A DNA stretch of 64,000 nt, from NCBI RefSeq assembly GCF_000420145.1, contig NZ_ATUJ01000006.1:110258-174257 (forward strand). Direction: 5' to 3'. The first letter of the stretch is position 1; the number at the start of each line of letters is the position of its first letter. Of the stretch, positions 1 through 7,543 are shown piece after piece. The translations under genes were made by a program, and so were the position numbers. The stretch is from Paracoccus zeaxanthinifaciens ATCC 21588. Lineage in GTDB: Bacteria; Pseudomonadota; Alphaproteobacteria; Rhodobacterales; Rhodobacteraceae. The notes beneath the pieces are model-generated. The model did no database searches. It was not told the DNA's origin and was given only the letters and a program-made list of their open reading frames with translations.

Positions 1-1
1 G

Positions 2-667
2 GCGGGGGTGGTGCTGTACCGGCTGGTGATCCGCCACCTGGCCCATCGCCCGCTGGAGACGCTGCTGGCGACCTTCGGCGTGTCCATCGCGCTGCAGCAG
101 CTGGCCAAGAACATCTTCGGCACGCAGGCCCGGCCCCTGACCTCGCCCGCCTGGCTGGAGGGCGCGATCACCTTCAACGACGTGGTGTCGATCAGTTCGA
201 TCCGCGTGGCGATCTTCGTGCTGGCGCTGCTGTTCCTGGGGCTGTTCCTGTTCATCATGAAGCGCACGCGGCTGGGCCTCGAGGTTCGGGCCGTCACGCA
301 GAACCCCGGCATGGCGGCGTCCATGGGCATCAATCCCGACCGCATCGCGATGATGACCTTCGGGCTGGGATCGGGGATCGCGGGCATCGCGGGCGTGGCC
401 ATCGGGCTGTTCGCGCAGGTGACATCCGAACTGGGCCAGCAATACATTGTCCAAAGCTTCATGACCGTGGTCGTGGGCGGCGTCGGCAACATCTGGGGCA
501 CGCTGGCGGGCGCCACGCTCATCGGCGGGCTGTCCAAGGTCATCGAATCGCTGAACCCGGCGAACACGCTGGCCGCCCAGACCTTCATGATCCTGTTCAT
601 CATCATCTTCATCCAGTTCCGGCCCCGCGGGATCATCCCGCAAAAGGGCCGCGCGGCCGAGGTCTGA
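2..667 (+). CDS. urtB: Urea ABC transporter permease UrtB (3' part)
   Basis: Inner-membrane permease of the high-affinity urea importer UrtABCDE. The frame is open to the left edge, so the 5' end lies outside the window; about 221 residues are present. They are very hydrophobic, with several membrane spans and the conserved branched-chain-permease stretch around GLGSGIAGIAGV and VVGGVGNIWGTLAGA. It sits 4 nt upstream of urtC and is followed by both ATPase genes, which fixes the identity as UrtB rather than LivH. UrtB proteins often carry a long N-terminal extension, and that part cannot be seen here. Substrate (urea, possibly short amides) is inferred from family and operon. Confidence 0.93.
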   Translation, partial: AGVVLYRLVIRHLAHRPLETLLATFGVSIALQQLAKNIFGTQARPLTSPAWLEGAITFNDVVSISSIRVAIFVLALLFLGLFLFIMKRTRLGLEVRAVTQNPGMAASMGINPDRIAMMTFGLGSGIAGIAGVAIGLFAQVTSELGQQYIVQSFMTVVVGGVGNIWGTLAGATLIGGLSKVIESLNPANTLAAQTFMILFIIIFIQFRPRGIIPQKGRAAEV

Positions 668-671
668 GCCC

Positions 672-1844
672 ATGCAGCGCACACCCTTCATCCTGAGAAA
701 CCCCTCGGTCCTGATCGTGATCGCGGTGCTGGCGGTCTTCACCGCCGCCGTCACCGCGGCCAGCGCGGCCTATGGCACGGGGGTCATGCCGACCTCGATG
801 GTCAAGGTGCTGGGCAAGACCCTGTGCCTTGCGCTGGCCGCCGTCGCGATGGACCTGGTCTGGGGATACCTGGGCATCCTGTCGCTTGGGCAGATGGCCT
901 TCTTCGCGCTTGGCGGATACATGATCGGCCAGTGGCTGATGTATGCCCGCACCGAGGGCATCGTGGCCGCATCCATGGCCGCGAACCCCATCCCCCCCAC
1001 CCCGGCCGAACTGCAGGAGGGCGTGGCCGGCCAGATCTTCGGCGTGGTCGGATCGACCGACCTGCCCTGGGCCTGGACCTTCGCGCATTCCCTGCCCGCG
1101 CAGCTGGCGCTGGTGCTGATCGTGCCGGGGCTGCTGGCGCTGGTCTTCGGCTGGCTGGCATTCCGCAGCCGCGTGAACGGCGTCTACCTGTCGATCCTGA
1201 CGCAGGCGATGACCTTGGCCCTGGCGCTGTGGCTGTTCCAGAACGACAGCGGGTTCCGGGGCAACAACGGCCTGTCGGGCCTGCAGAACATCCCGGGTCT
1301 CGAAGATGTCGGCCAGGCGCGACTGTCGGTCTGGTTCCTCTGGGCGTCGGCGCTGGCGCTGGCCCTGGGATACGTGCTGGCCGCCTGGCTGATGGGCGGC
1401 AAGTTCGGCAGCGTCACCCGCGCCATCCGCGACGACGAGACCCGCGTGCGGTTCCTGGGCTACCCGGTCGAGGGGTTCAAGCTGGCGGTCTTCACCATCG
1501 CCGCCATGATCACCGCCATCGCGGGCGCGCTGTACTACCCGCAGGCGGGCATCATCAACCCGGCCGAGCTTGCGCCCATCGCGTCGATCTATCTTGCCGT
1601 CTGGGTCGCCATCGGCGGTCGCGGGCGGCTGTACGGCGCTGTCATCGGGGCGGTGGTCGTGTCGCTTCTGTCCAGCTGGTTCACCGGCGGACGCGCGCCC
1701 GACCTGAACATCGCGGGCCTGCGCATGGCCTGGGTGGACTGGTGGCAGGTCGCGTTGGGCCTGACCTTCGTGCTGGTCACCCTGTTCGCGCCCAAGGGGA
1801 TCGCCGGGCTGTTCGACATCCTGAACCGAAAGGCCAAGTCATGA
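672..1844 (+). CDS. urtC: Urea ABC transporter permease UrtC
   Basis: Second inner-membrane permease of the urea importer, 390 residues, the usual size. It has an N-terminal span near residues 12-32 and a series of later membrane segments. A conserved permease loop, RAIRDDETRVRFLGY, is coded near 1416-1460 and probably contacts the ATPase. The gene begins 4 nt after urtB and its TGA overlaps the ATG of urtD, so translation is likely coupled. LivM proteins are related, but the pairing with UrtD/UrtE-type ATPases favours UrtC. Confidence 0.93.
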   Translation: MQRTPFILRNPSVLIVIAVLAVFTAAVTAASAAYGTGVMPTSMVKVLGKTLCLALAAVAMDLVWGYLGILSLGQMAFFALGGYMIGQWLMYARTEGIVAASMAANPIPPTPAELQEGVAGQIFGVVGSTDLPWAWTFAHSLPAQLALVLIVPGLLALVFGWLAFRSRVNGVYLSILTQAMTLALALWLFQNDSGFRGNNGLSGLQNIPGLEDVGQARLSVWFLWASALALALGYVLAAWLMGGKFGSVTRAIRDDETRVRFLGYPVEGFKLAVFTIAAMITAIAGALYYPQAGIINPAELAPIASIYLAVWVAIGGRGRLYGAVIGAVVVSLLSSWFTGGRAPDLNIAGLRMAWVDWWQVALGLTFVLVTLFAPKGIAGLFDILNRKAKS

Positions 1845-2581
1845 GCGCGCTTCTGGAAGTTCGCGGAATCTCGAAGACCTTCGACGGGTTCAAGGCGATC
1901 AACGACCTGTCATTTTCCATCGGGCGGGCGGAACTGCGCGCGGTGATCGGCCCCAACGGCGCGGGCAAGACGACCTTCATGGACATCGTGACCGGCAAGA
2001 CCACCCCCGACGAGGGCGAGGTCCTGTGGGGCACCGAATCCCGGTCGCTGCTGAAGATGAACGAGGCCCAGATCGCCCGCGCGGGCGTCGGCCGCAAGTT
2101 CCAGCGCCCCACCGTCTTCGAGGATCAGAGCGTCGCCGACAACCTGACCATGGCACTGCGCGCCGATCGCGGCCCCTTCGCGGTCCTGCGCTGGCGCCCC
2201 TCGGACGACAGCGAGACGCGCGTGGCTGAACTGGCCGCCGAGGTGGGCCTGTCGGACCAGCTGCCCTGCAAGGCGGGCGAACTGAGCCACGGCCAGAAGC
2301 AATGGCTGGAGATCGGCATGCTGCTGGCGCAGGAACCGCAGCTGCTGCTGGTGGACGAACCCGCGGCGGGGATGACGCTGGCCGAACGCGAACTGACCAC
2401 GACGCTTCTGTGCCGCCTGGCCGAAACCCGCGCGGTGGTGGTCGTCGAACACGACATGGATTTCGTCCGCCGCCTGAACTGCCGCGTCACCGTGCTGCAC
2501 CAGGGGTCGGTCCTGGCCGAGGGCAGCCTGGATCACGTGACGCGGAATCCCGAAGTCATCGAAGTCTATCTGGGGCGCTGA
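1841..2581 (+). CDS. urtD: Urea ABC transporter ATP-binding protein UrtD
   Basis: Cytoplasmic ATPase of the urea importer, 246 residues. Walker A is GPNGAGKT at about residues 37-44. The ABC signature is the UrtD-typical LSHGQKQWLEIG near residue 147, and Walker B is LLLVDEP near residue 168. The start is the ATG inside the ATGA overlap with urtC. A longer open frame runs upstream in the same phase but only mirrors urtC in another frame. The atypical signature LSHGQ instead of LSGGQ is normal for UrtD. Confidence 0.95.
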   Translation: MSALLEVRGISKTFDGFKAINDLSFSIGRAELRAVIGPNGAGKTTFMDIVTGKTTPDEGEVLWGTESRSLLKMNEAQIARAGVGRKFQRPTVFEDQSVADNLTMALRADRGPFAVLRWRPSDDSETRVAELAAEVGLSDQLPCKAGELSHGQKQWLEIGMLLAQEPQLLLVDEPAAGMTLAERELTTTLLCRLAETRAVVVVEHDMDFVRRLNCRVTVLHQGSVLAEGSLDHVTRNPEVIEVYLGR

Positions 2582-2582
2582 C

Positions 2583-3290
2583 ATGCTGAACGCGAAGAAC
2601 CTGACCCTGCATTACGGCGGCAGCCAGATCCTGCACGGCATCGACATCGCGGCCACGCCGGGACGCGTCACCTGCGTCATGGGCAACAACGGCGTGGGCA
2701 AGACCTCGTTGATGAACCTGCTGGCGGGGCGTCACCCAAGATCGGGCGGCACCCTGACGATGGAGGGGCGCGACCTGGGCCGCGTGAACGCGCAGCGCAT
2801 GGCGCGGATGGGCGTGGGCTATGTCCCGCAGGGGCGCGCGATCTTTCCGATGCTGACCGTGCGCGAGAACATGGAGACGGGTTTCGCCTGCCTGCCCCGC
2901 GCCGAACGCCGCATCCCCGACGAGATCTTCGACAGCTTCCCCGTCCTAGCGGAAATGGCGCATCGACGCGGCGGCGACCTGTCGGGCGGCCAGCAGCAGC
3001 AGCTGGCCATCGCCCGCGCGCTGATCACTAGGCCGCGCATCCTGCTGCTGGACGAACCGACGGAAGGCATCCAGCCCAACATCATCGCCCAGATCGGCCG
3101 CGTCATCGCGGCGCTGCGCGACCGGGGCGACATGGCGATCGTGCTGGTCGAACAGTTCTTCGACTTCGCCTGGGACCTGGGCGACGACTTCCTGGTGATG
3201 GAGCGCGGGCGCGCCGTCATGCAGGGCCCGAAGGCGCAGCTGCGGCGCGAGGATCTGCACGCCCGTCTTGCGGGGCATGCCGCGGCCTAG
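2583..3290 (+). CDS. urtE: Urea ABC transporter ATP-binding protein UrtE
   Basis: Second ATPase of the urea importer, 235 residues. Walker A is GNNGVGKTS near residue 36, the signature is LSGGQQQQLAIARAL, and Walker B is LLLDEPTEGIQPN. The tail of Walker B, TEGIQP, is characteristic of UrtE/LivF. It starts 1 nt after the urtD stop and is the last gene of the operon. Its final 4 nt overlap the 3' end of the convergent holC. No urease genes follow, so urea use must be encoded elsewhere. Confidence 0.95.
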   Translation: MLNAKNLTLHYGGSQILHGIDIAATPGRVTCVMGNNGVGKTSLMNLLAGRHPRSGGTLTMEGRDLGRVNAQRMARMGVGYVPQGRAIFPMLTVRENMETGFACLPRAERRIPDEIFDSFPVLAEMAHRRGGDLSGGQQQQLAIARALITRPRILLLDEPTEGIQPNIIAQIGRVIAALRDRGDMAIVLVEQFFDFAWDLGDDFLVMERGRAVMQGPKAQLRREDLHARLAGHAAA

Positions 3291-3739
3291 CGCTTGCGCT
3301 CCCACCGGCCCGAATCCTCGGACCAGTACTCGGCCTCGATGCCGCCCTGGGTGAGGGCGCGCCACTGGTCGCGGGCGCGGGCGGTGGCCGCGCCGTCGCC
3401 GCCGTCGAAGACGATCAGCGTGCGCTCCATCGCCTGCGCCTGCGACACGGGAACCTCGGCCCCGTCCAGCGCGATCAGGCAGGCGGGGTCGTTCGCGGCC
3501 CCGCCCCCGTCGCCCGTGGTCAGCAGCACCGGCTGACGCGCATCATGCGCGCCGCCCGCCAGCCCGTGCGGCAAAAAGCCGTCGCCCTGCCACAGCTGCA
3601 TGTCCAGCCGTTCCATCCGCGCAGGGTCGGTCCCGCGCAGTTCCACCCGCCACCCGGCCTGCGCGGCCTTGCCCAGCAACTGGGGCAGCAGCGCCTCGGC
3701 CGGGGACCGGGTCAGGTGATAGAACATCGCCTTGCCCAT
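3287..3739 (-). CDS. holC: DNA polymerase III subunit chi
   Basis: Clamp-loader accessory subunit that links the replicase to single-strand binding protein. It is 150 residues, a normal length, and begins MGKAMFYHLTRSPAEALLPQLL, the typical chi N-terminus. Further family marks are WRVELRG and a LLTTG core. It follows pepA by 7 nt on the same strand; pepA-holC is a common proteobacterial operon. Function is assigned from family resemblance. Confidence 0.92.
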   Translation of the reverse strand: MGKAMFYHLTRSPAEALLPQLLGKAAQAGWRVELRGTDPARMERLDMQLWQGDGFLPHGLAGGAHDARQPVLLTTGDGGGAANDPACLIALDGAEVPVSQAQAMERTLIVFDGGDGAATARARDQWRALTQGGIEAEYWSEDSGRWERKR

Positions 3740-3746
3740 GACGGGA

Positions 3747-5216
3747 TCACTTCACCTCGAAGCGGTCGCGGATCATGCGGTCCAGCGTCATGACGCCCCA
3801 GCCCGACGCGCCCTTGGGGGCCAGGTCGGTCGCCTGCGGCGGCAGGGCCACGCCCGCGATGTCGATATGCGCCCAGGGCTGCCCTTCGCGGACGAAGCGC
3901 TGCAGGAACTGCGCCGCCGTGATCGAACCCGCGGCGCGGCCGCCGGTGTTCTTCATGTCGGCCAGCCGCGACTTCAGCTGCGCGTCATAGCTTGCGCCAA
4001 GCGGCAGCCGCCACGCGCCCTCGCCCTCGGACCGGGCGGCGGACAGGATGCCGTCGGCCAGCGTGTCGTCATTGGCGAAGACCCCGGCATTGTCATGGCC
4101 AAGCCCGATGATGACCGCGCCGGTCAGCGTCGCCAGATCCACGATGGCCGAGGGGTTGAAGCGCGTCTGCGCGTACCACAGCACGTCCGCCAGCACGAGC
4201 CGCCCTTCGGCGTCGGTATTGATGATCTCGATCGTGTCGCCCTTCATCGACTTCACGATGTCGCCCGGACGCTGCGCGCGGCCGTCGGGCATGTTCTCGA
4301 CCAGGCCCACAAGCCCCACGACATTGGCCTTGGCCCGACGCAGCGCCAGCGTGCGCATCACGCCCGCCACGACGCCCGCGCCGCCCATGTCCATGGTCAT
4401 GTCCTCCATGCCCGCGGCGGGCTTGATCGAGATGCCGCCCGTGTCGAAGACGACGCCCTTGCCGACCAGCGCCAGCGGCGCCTCGTCGCCCGCGCCGTTC
4501 CAGCGCATGACCACGACCTTGGACGGGCTCTCGCTGCCCTGCCCCACGCCCAGCAGCGCGCGCATGCCCAGCTCGGCCAGCTGATCCTCGTCCAGCACCT
4601 CGACCTCGAGGCCCAGCTCCTGCATGGCGGCAAGGCGGTCGGCGAAATCGGTGGTGGTCAGCACGTTGGCGGGCTCGTTCACCAGGTCGCGGGTGAAGAA
4701 CACGCCCTCGGCCACGGCGGCGGCGGATGCGGCGGCCTTGGCCAGCGCCTCGGGGGATTTCGCCATGAAGGTCACGCGGCCCTTCGGCTTCTCGTCATCC
4801 TCGGGGCGGGACTTGTAGGCGTCGAAATCATAGGCGCGCAGCGCAAGGCCCAGGGCCACGTCCGAGGCCAGCTTCTGCGGGCCGCCCGCGACCAGCATGT
4901 GCCCCCCGTTCAGGCGCGCGCCGATGGCGGCACCGGCCTGGCGCGCCTCGGTCGAGCTCGAGGCCACCGGCAGCCGCACGAGGATCAGCGCCTCGGCGGC
5001 GATGCCTGCCGGGAACGCCATCTCCAGCGCCTGGCCGGGCTTCAGCCCCTGCCCCGCCTTCGAGGTCAGCGCCCGCTGCGCGGCGTCGCGCAGAGCCTTG
5101 GGCAGGCGCCCCGGCACCCGGTCGTCCGCACCGACCAGCAGGGCGATGCGGCCCTCGTGCTCGGCGAATTTCTCGGGTGCGGTCTCGATGAAGTCGATCT
5201 GAACGGGATGGGTCAT
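3747..5216 (-). CDS. pepA: Leucyl aminopeptidase PepA (M17)
   Basis: Cytosolic dinuclear-metal aminopeptidase that removes N-terminal residues; in some bacteria PepA also binds DNA. It is 489 residues. The C-terminal catalytic domain has VGKGVVFDTGGISIKP near residue 250, which carries a metal-binding Asp and the active-site Lys. The M17 signature NTDAEGRL is near residue 332. The N-terminal domain (about 1-170) is less conserved. It is the first gene of pepA-holC and divergent from lptF across a 108-nt gap. Confidence 0.95.
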   Translation of the reverse strand: MTHPVQIDFIETAPEKFAEHEGRIALLVGADDRVPGRLPKALRDAAQRALTSKAGQGLKPGQALEMAFPAGIAAEALILVRLPVASSSTEARQAGAAIGARLNGGHMLVAGGPQKLASDVALGLALRAYDFDAYKSRPEDDEKPKGRVTFMAKSPEALAKAAASAAAVAEGVFFTRDLVNEPANVLTTTDFADRLAAMQELGLEVEVLDEDQLAELGMRALLGVGQGSESPSKVVVMRWNGAGDEAPLALVGKGVVFDTGGISIKPAAGMEDMTMDMGGAGVVAGVMRTLALRRAKANVVGLVGLVENMPDGRAQRPGDIVKSMKGDTIEIINTDAEGRLVLADVLWYAQTRFNPSAIVDLATLTGAVIIGLGHDNAGVFANDDTLADGILSAARSEGEGAWRLPLGASYDAQLKSRLADMKNTGGRAAGSITAAQFLQRFVREGQPWAHIDIAGVALPPQATDLAPKGASGWGVMTLDRMIRDRFEVK

Positions 5217-5324
5217 TCGAGGTCCTCTCTCTTGTTGTCGTGAACCTAGACACCCCGCGCACCCTTTTCCAGAGCGTCCCTTGCCGCTAATCAGGACCCG
5301 ACGTCACGCGAGGGAAGGCAGCCC

Positions 5325-6437
5325 ATGCCCCGGATCGACCGATATATCCTTGGCCAGCTGCTGACGCTGTTCGGCTTCTTCGCGCTTGTGCTGGTGTCCG
5401 TCTACTGGATCAACCGGGCCGTCAGCCTGTTCGACGACCTGCTGAACGACGGCCAGACCGCGCTGGTGGTGCTGGAATTCACGCTGCTGACGCTGCCGCT
5501 GGTGATCTCGGTGGTGCTGCCCGTCGCGGCCTTCGCGGCCACGGCATACGGCACGAACCGCCTGTCCGGCGAATCCGAGCTGGTGGCGATGCAGTCGGCG
5601 GGCATATCGCCCTGGCGGATGGCGCGGCCCGTGCTGGTCTTCGGCCTGTCGGTGGGGTTGATGGTCGCGATCCTGGTCCACGGGCTGGTTCCGATGGCGC
5701 GCGAACGGCTGGCCGAACGCAGCGCCGAGCTGGCCGAGAACGTCACCTCGCAGTTCCTGCGGCCCGGCAGCTTCCAGTATCCGACCGACGACGTGACGCT
5801 GTTCATCCGCGACATCGCCAGCGACGGGCACCTGCTGGACCTGTTCATCGAGGATGCGCGCGACCCCGACCGCCAGACCACCTATACCGCGCAGGAGGCC
5901 TTGCTGGTGCGCACCGATACCGGCCCCGCGCTGGTCCTGCTGCAGGGCATGGCCCAGACCCTGACGCGCGAAGATGGCCGCCCCCGCCTTGCCGTGACCC
6001 GGTTCGAGGAGTTCAGCTATGACATCGGGGCGATGATCACGGGCGGCGGCAGCAAGGGGCGCGACCTGCGCGATTACGGCACGCTTCGCCTTCTGGCCGC
6101 CGATGCCGCCCTGCTGGAGACGACCGGCGCCACCGCGGGCGATGCCCGCCGAGAGGCACATGAGCGCATCGCCCAGCCATTGCTGTCGCCGGTCGCGGCG
6201 ATGATCGGCTTCGCGACGCTGCTGGTGGGCGGTTTCTCGCGCTTCGGGGTGTGGCGGCAGGTCGGCTGGGCGATCCTTGCGCTGATCTTCGTGCAGTTCC
6301 TGTCGAACGCCGCCGCCGACCGGGTCGGCACCGATCCGGCGATGTGGCCGCTGCTGTATCTTCCCGCGATCGTCGGGGCAATGATGTGCGCGGGGCTGTT
6401 ATGGCTGGCCGCGCGACCCAGGGGGGGGCGGTCATGA
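5325..6437 (+). CDS. lptF: LPS export ABC transporter permease LptF
   Basis: YjgP/YjgQ-family inner-membrane permease of the LptB2FG complex, which extracts LPS and passes it to the LptC-LptA bridge. It is 370 residues: membrane segments near 10-35, 50-85 and 95-120, a periplasmic beta domain of roughly 130-270, then three C-terminal spans. The start MPRIDRYILGQLL is the family N-terminus. The TGA overlaps the ATG of lptG. It is the first gene of a conserved outer-membrane biogenesis operon. Confidence 0.93.
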   Translation: MPRIDRYILGQLLTLFGFFALVLVSVYWINRAVSLFDDLLNDGQTALVVLEFTLLTLPLVISVVLPVAAFAATAYGTNRLSGESELVAMQSAGISPWRMARPVLVFGLSVGLMVAILVHGLVPMARERLAERSAELAENVTSQFLRPGSFQYPTDDVTLFIRDIASDGHLLDLFIEDARDPDRQTTYTAQEALLVRTDTGPALVLLQGMAQTLTREDGRPRLAVTRFEEFSYDIGAMITGGGSKGRDLRDYGTLRLLAADAALLETTGATAGDARREAHERIAQPLLSPVAAMIGFATLLVGGFSRFGVWRQVGWAILALIFVQFLSNAAADRVGTDPAMWPLLYLPAIVGAMMCAGLLWLAARPRGGRS

Positions 6438-7543
6438 TCCTTGCACGCTATGTCGCGCGGCGCTTCCTGCGGTCGTTCCTGCTGATCGCGGGCGTCTTCC
6501 TGCTGATCCTGTTCCTGATCGACATGATCGAGATCATCCGCCGCTTCTCGGGGGACGATATCGGGCTGGGTGGGGCCGCGCGCCTGGCCGCGCTGAACAT
6601 CACCGACAGCTTCTATTCCATCCTGCCGCTGATGACGGTGCTGGCGGGCATCGCGCTGTTCCTGGGGCTGGCGCGCAGCTCCGAGATGGTGGCCATCCGC
6701 GCCTCGGGCCGGTCGGGGATGCGCGTCATCGCGGCACCCGCGCTGACCGCGGTGGCGGTGGGGGCGCTGACCGTGGGGCTTCTGAACCCGCTGGTCGCGG
6801 CGACGGGGCAGCTCTATGACGATGCCGTGGCCGAGATCGACCGCGGCGGCAGCCAGACCGTCAGCCTTGGCGACAGCGCCGTCTGGCTGCGGCAGGCCGT
6901 CATCGAGAACGGCGAGGAATCGGGCCAGATCGTCATCCGCGCCCGCCGCGCCAGCGCCGATGCGCTGACCCTGCACGATGCGACCTTCCTGGTCTTCGAC
7001 GACGAGTCAGGCCCCGTCCGCCGGATCGAGGCCCGCACCGCACGGCTGATCCCCGGATCCTGGGGCCTGGCCGAGGTCCGCGATTACCCCCTGGACGCGG
7101 CGAACCCGCAAGCCGATGTCAAGCGCGCGCCCTACATGCTGCTGCCGTCGGACCTGACCGCGCAGCGCATCCGCGAGGGGTTCGGGCGCCCCGAATCCGT
7201 GCCGGTCTGGCAGTTGCCGGGCTTCATCGCGGGGCTGGAACGCGCGGGCTTCTCGGCCTCGCGGCACAGGGTCTGGTTCCAGATGGAACTGGCGCGCCCC
7301 TTCCTGATGGGGGCGATGGTGCTGATCGCGGCGGCCTTCACCATGCAGCATATCCGTGGCCGCAATACCGGGGTCGCGGTCCTTCTGGCCTTCGCGGCGG
7401 GGATCGCGCTGTTCTTTCTGCGCAACATGGCGCAGGTTCTGGGTGACAACGGGCAGATCGGTGCGGCGATGGCCGCATGGACCCCGCCCCTTGTCGGCGC
7501 CCTTCTGGCCCTTGGGCTGATCCTGAAGCGAGAGGACGGATGA
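6434..7543 (+). CDS. lptG: LPS export ABC transporter permease LptG
   Basis: Partner permease of LptF, 369 residues with the same architecture: N-terminal spans, a periplasmic domain and three C-terminal spans. The start MILARYVARRFLRSFL is typical of LptG. The ATG overlaps the lptF stop and the stop overlaps the lptD ATG, so lptF-lptG-lptD are translationally coupled. The open frame extends upstream inside lptF, but the ATGA overlap marks the real start. Confidence 0.93.
   Translation: MILARYVARRFLRSFLLIAGVFLLILFLIDMIEIIRRFSGDDIGLGGAARLAALNITDSFYSILPLMTVLAGIALFLGLARSSEMVAIRASGRSGMRVIAAPALTAVAVGALTVGLLNPLVAATGQLYDDAVAEIDRGGSQTVSLGDSAVWLRQAVIENGEESGQIVIRARRASADALTLHDATFLVFDDESGPVRRIEARTARLIPGSWGLAEVRDYPLDAANPQADVKRAPYMLLPSDLTAQRIREGFGRPESVPVWQLPGFIAGLERAGFSASRHRVWFQMELARPFLMGAMVLIAAAFTMQHIRGRNTGVAVLLAFAAGIALFFLRNMAQVLGDNGQIGAAMAAWTPPLVGALLALGLILKREDG

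Noticed and set aside
824..2581. UrtD as a 585-residue protein
   Set aside because: The upstream portion is a shadow of urtC; the ATG overlapping the urtC stop gives the normal 246-residue ATPase.
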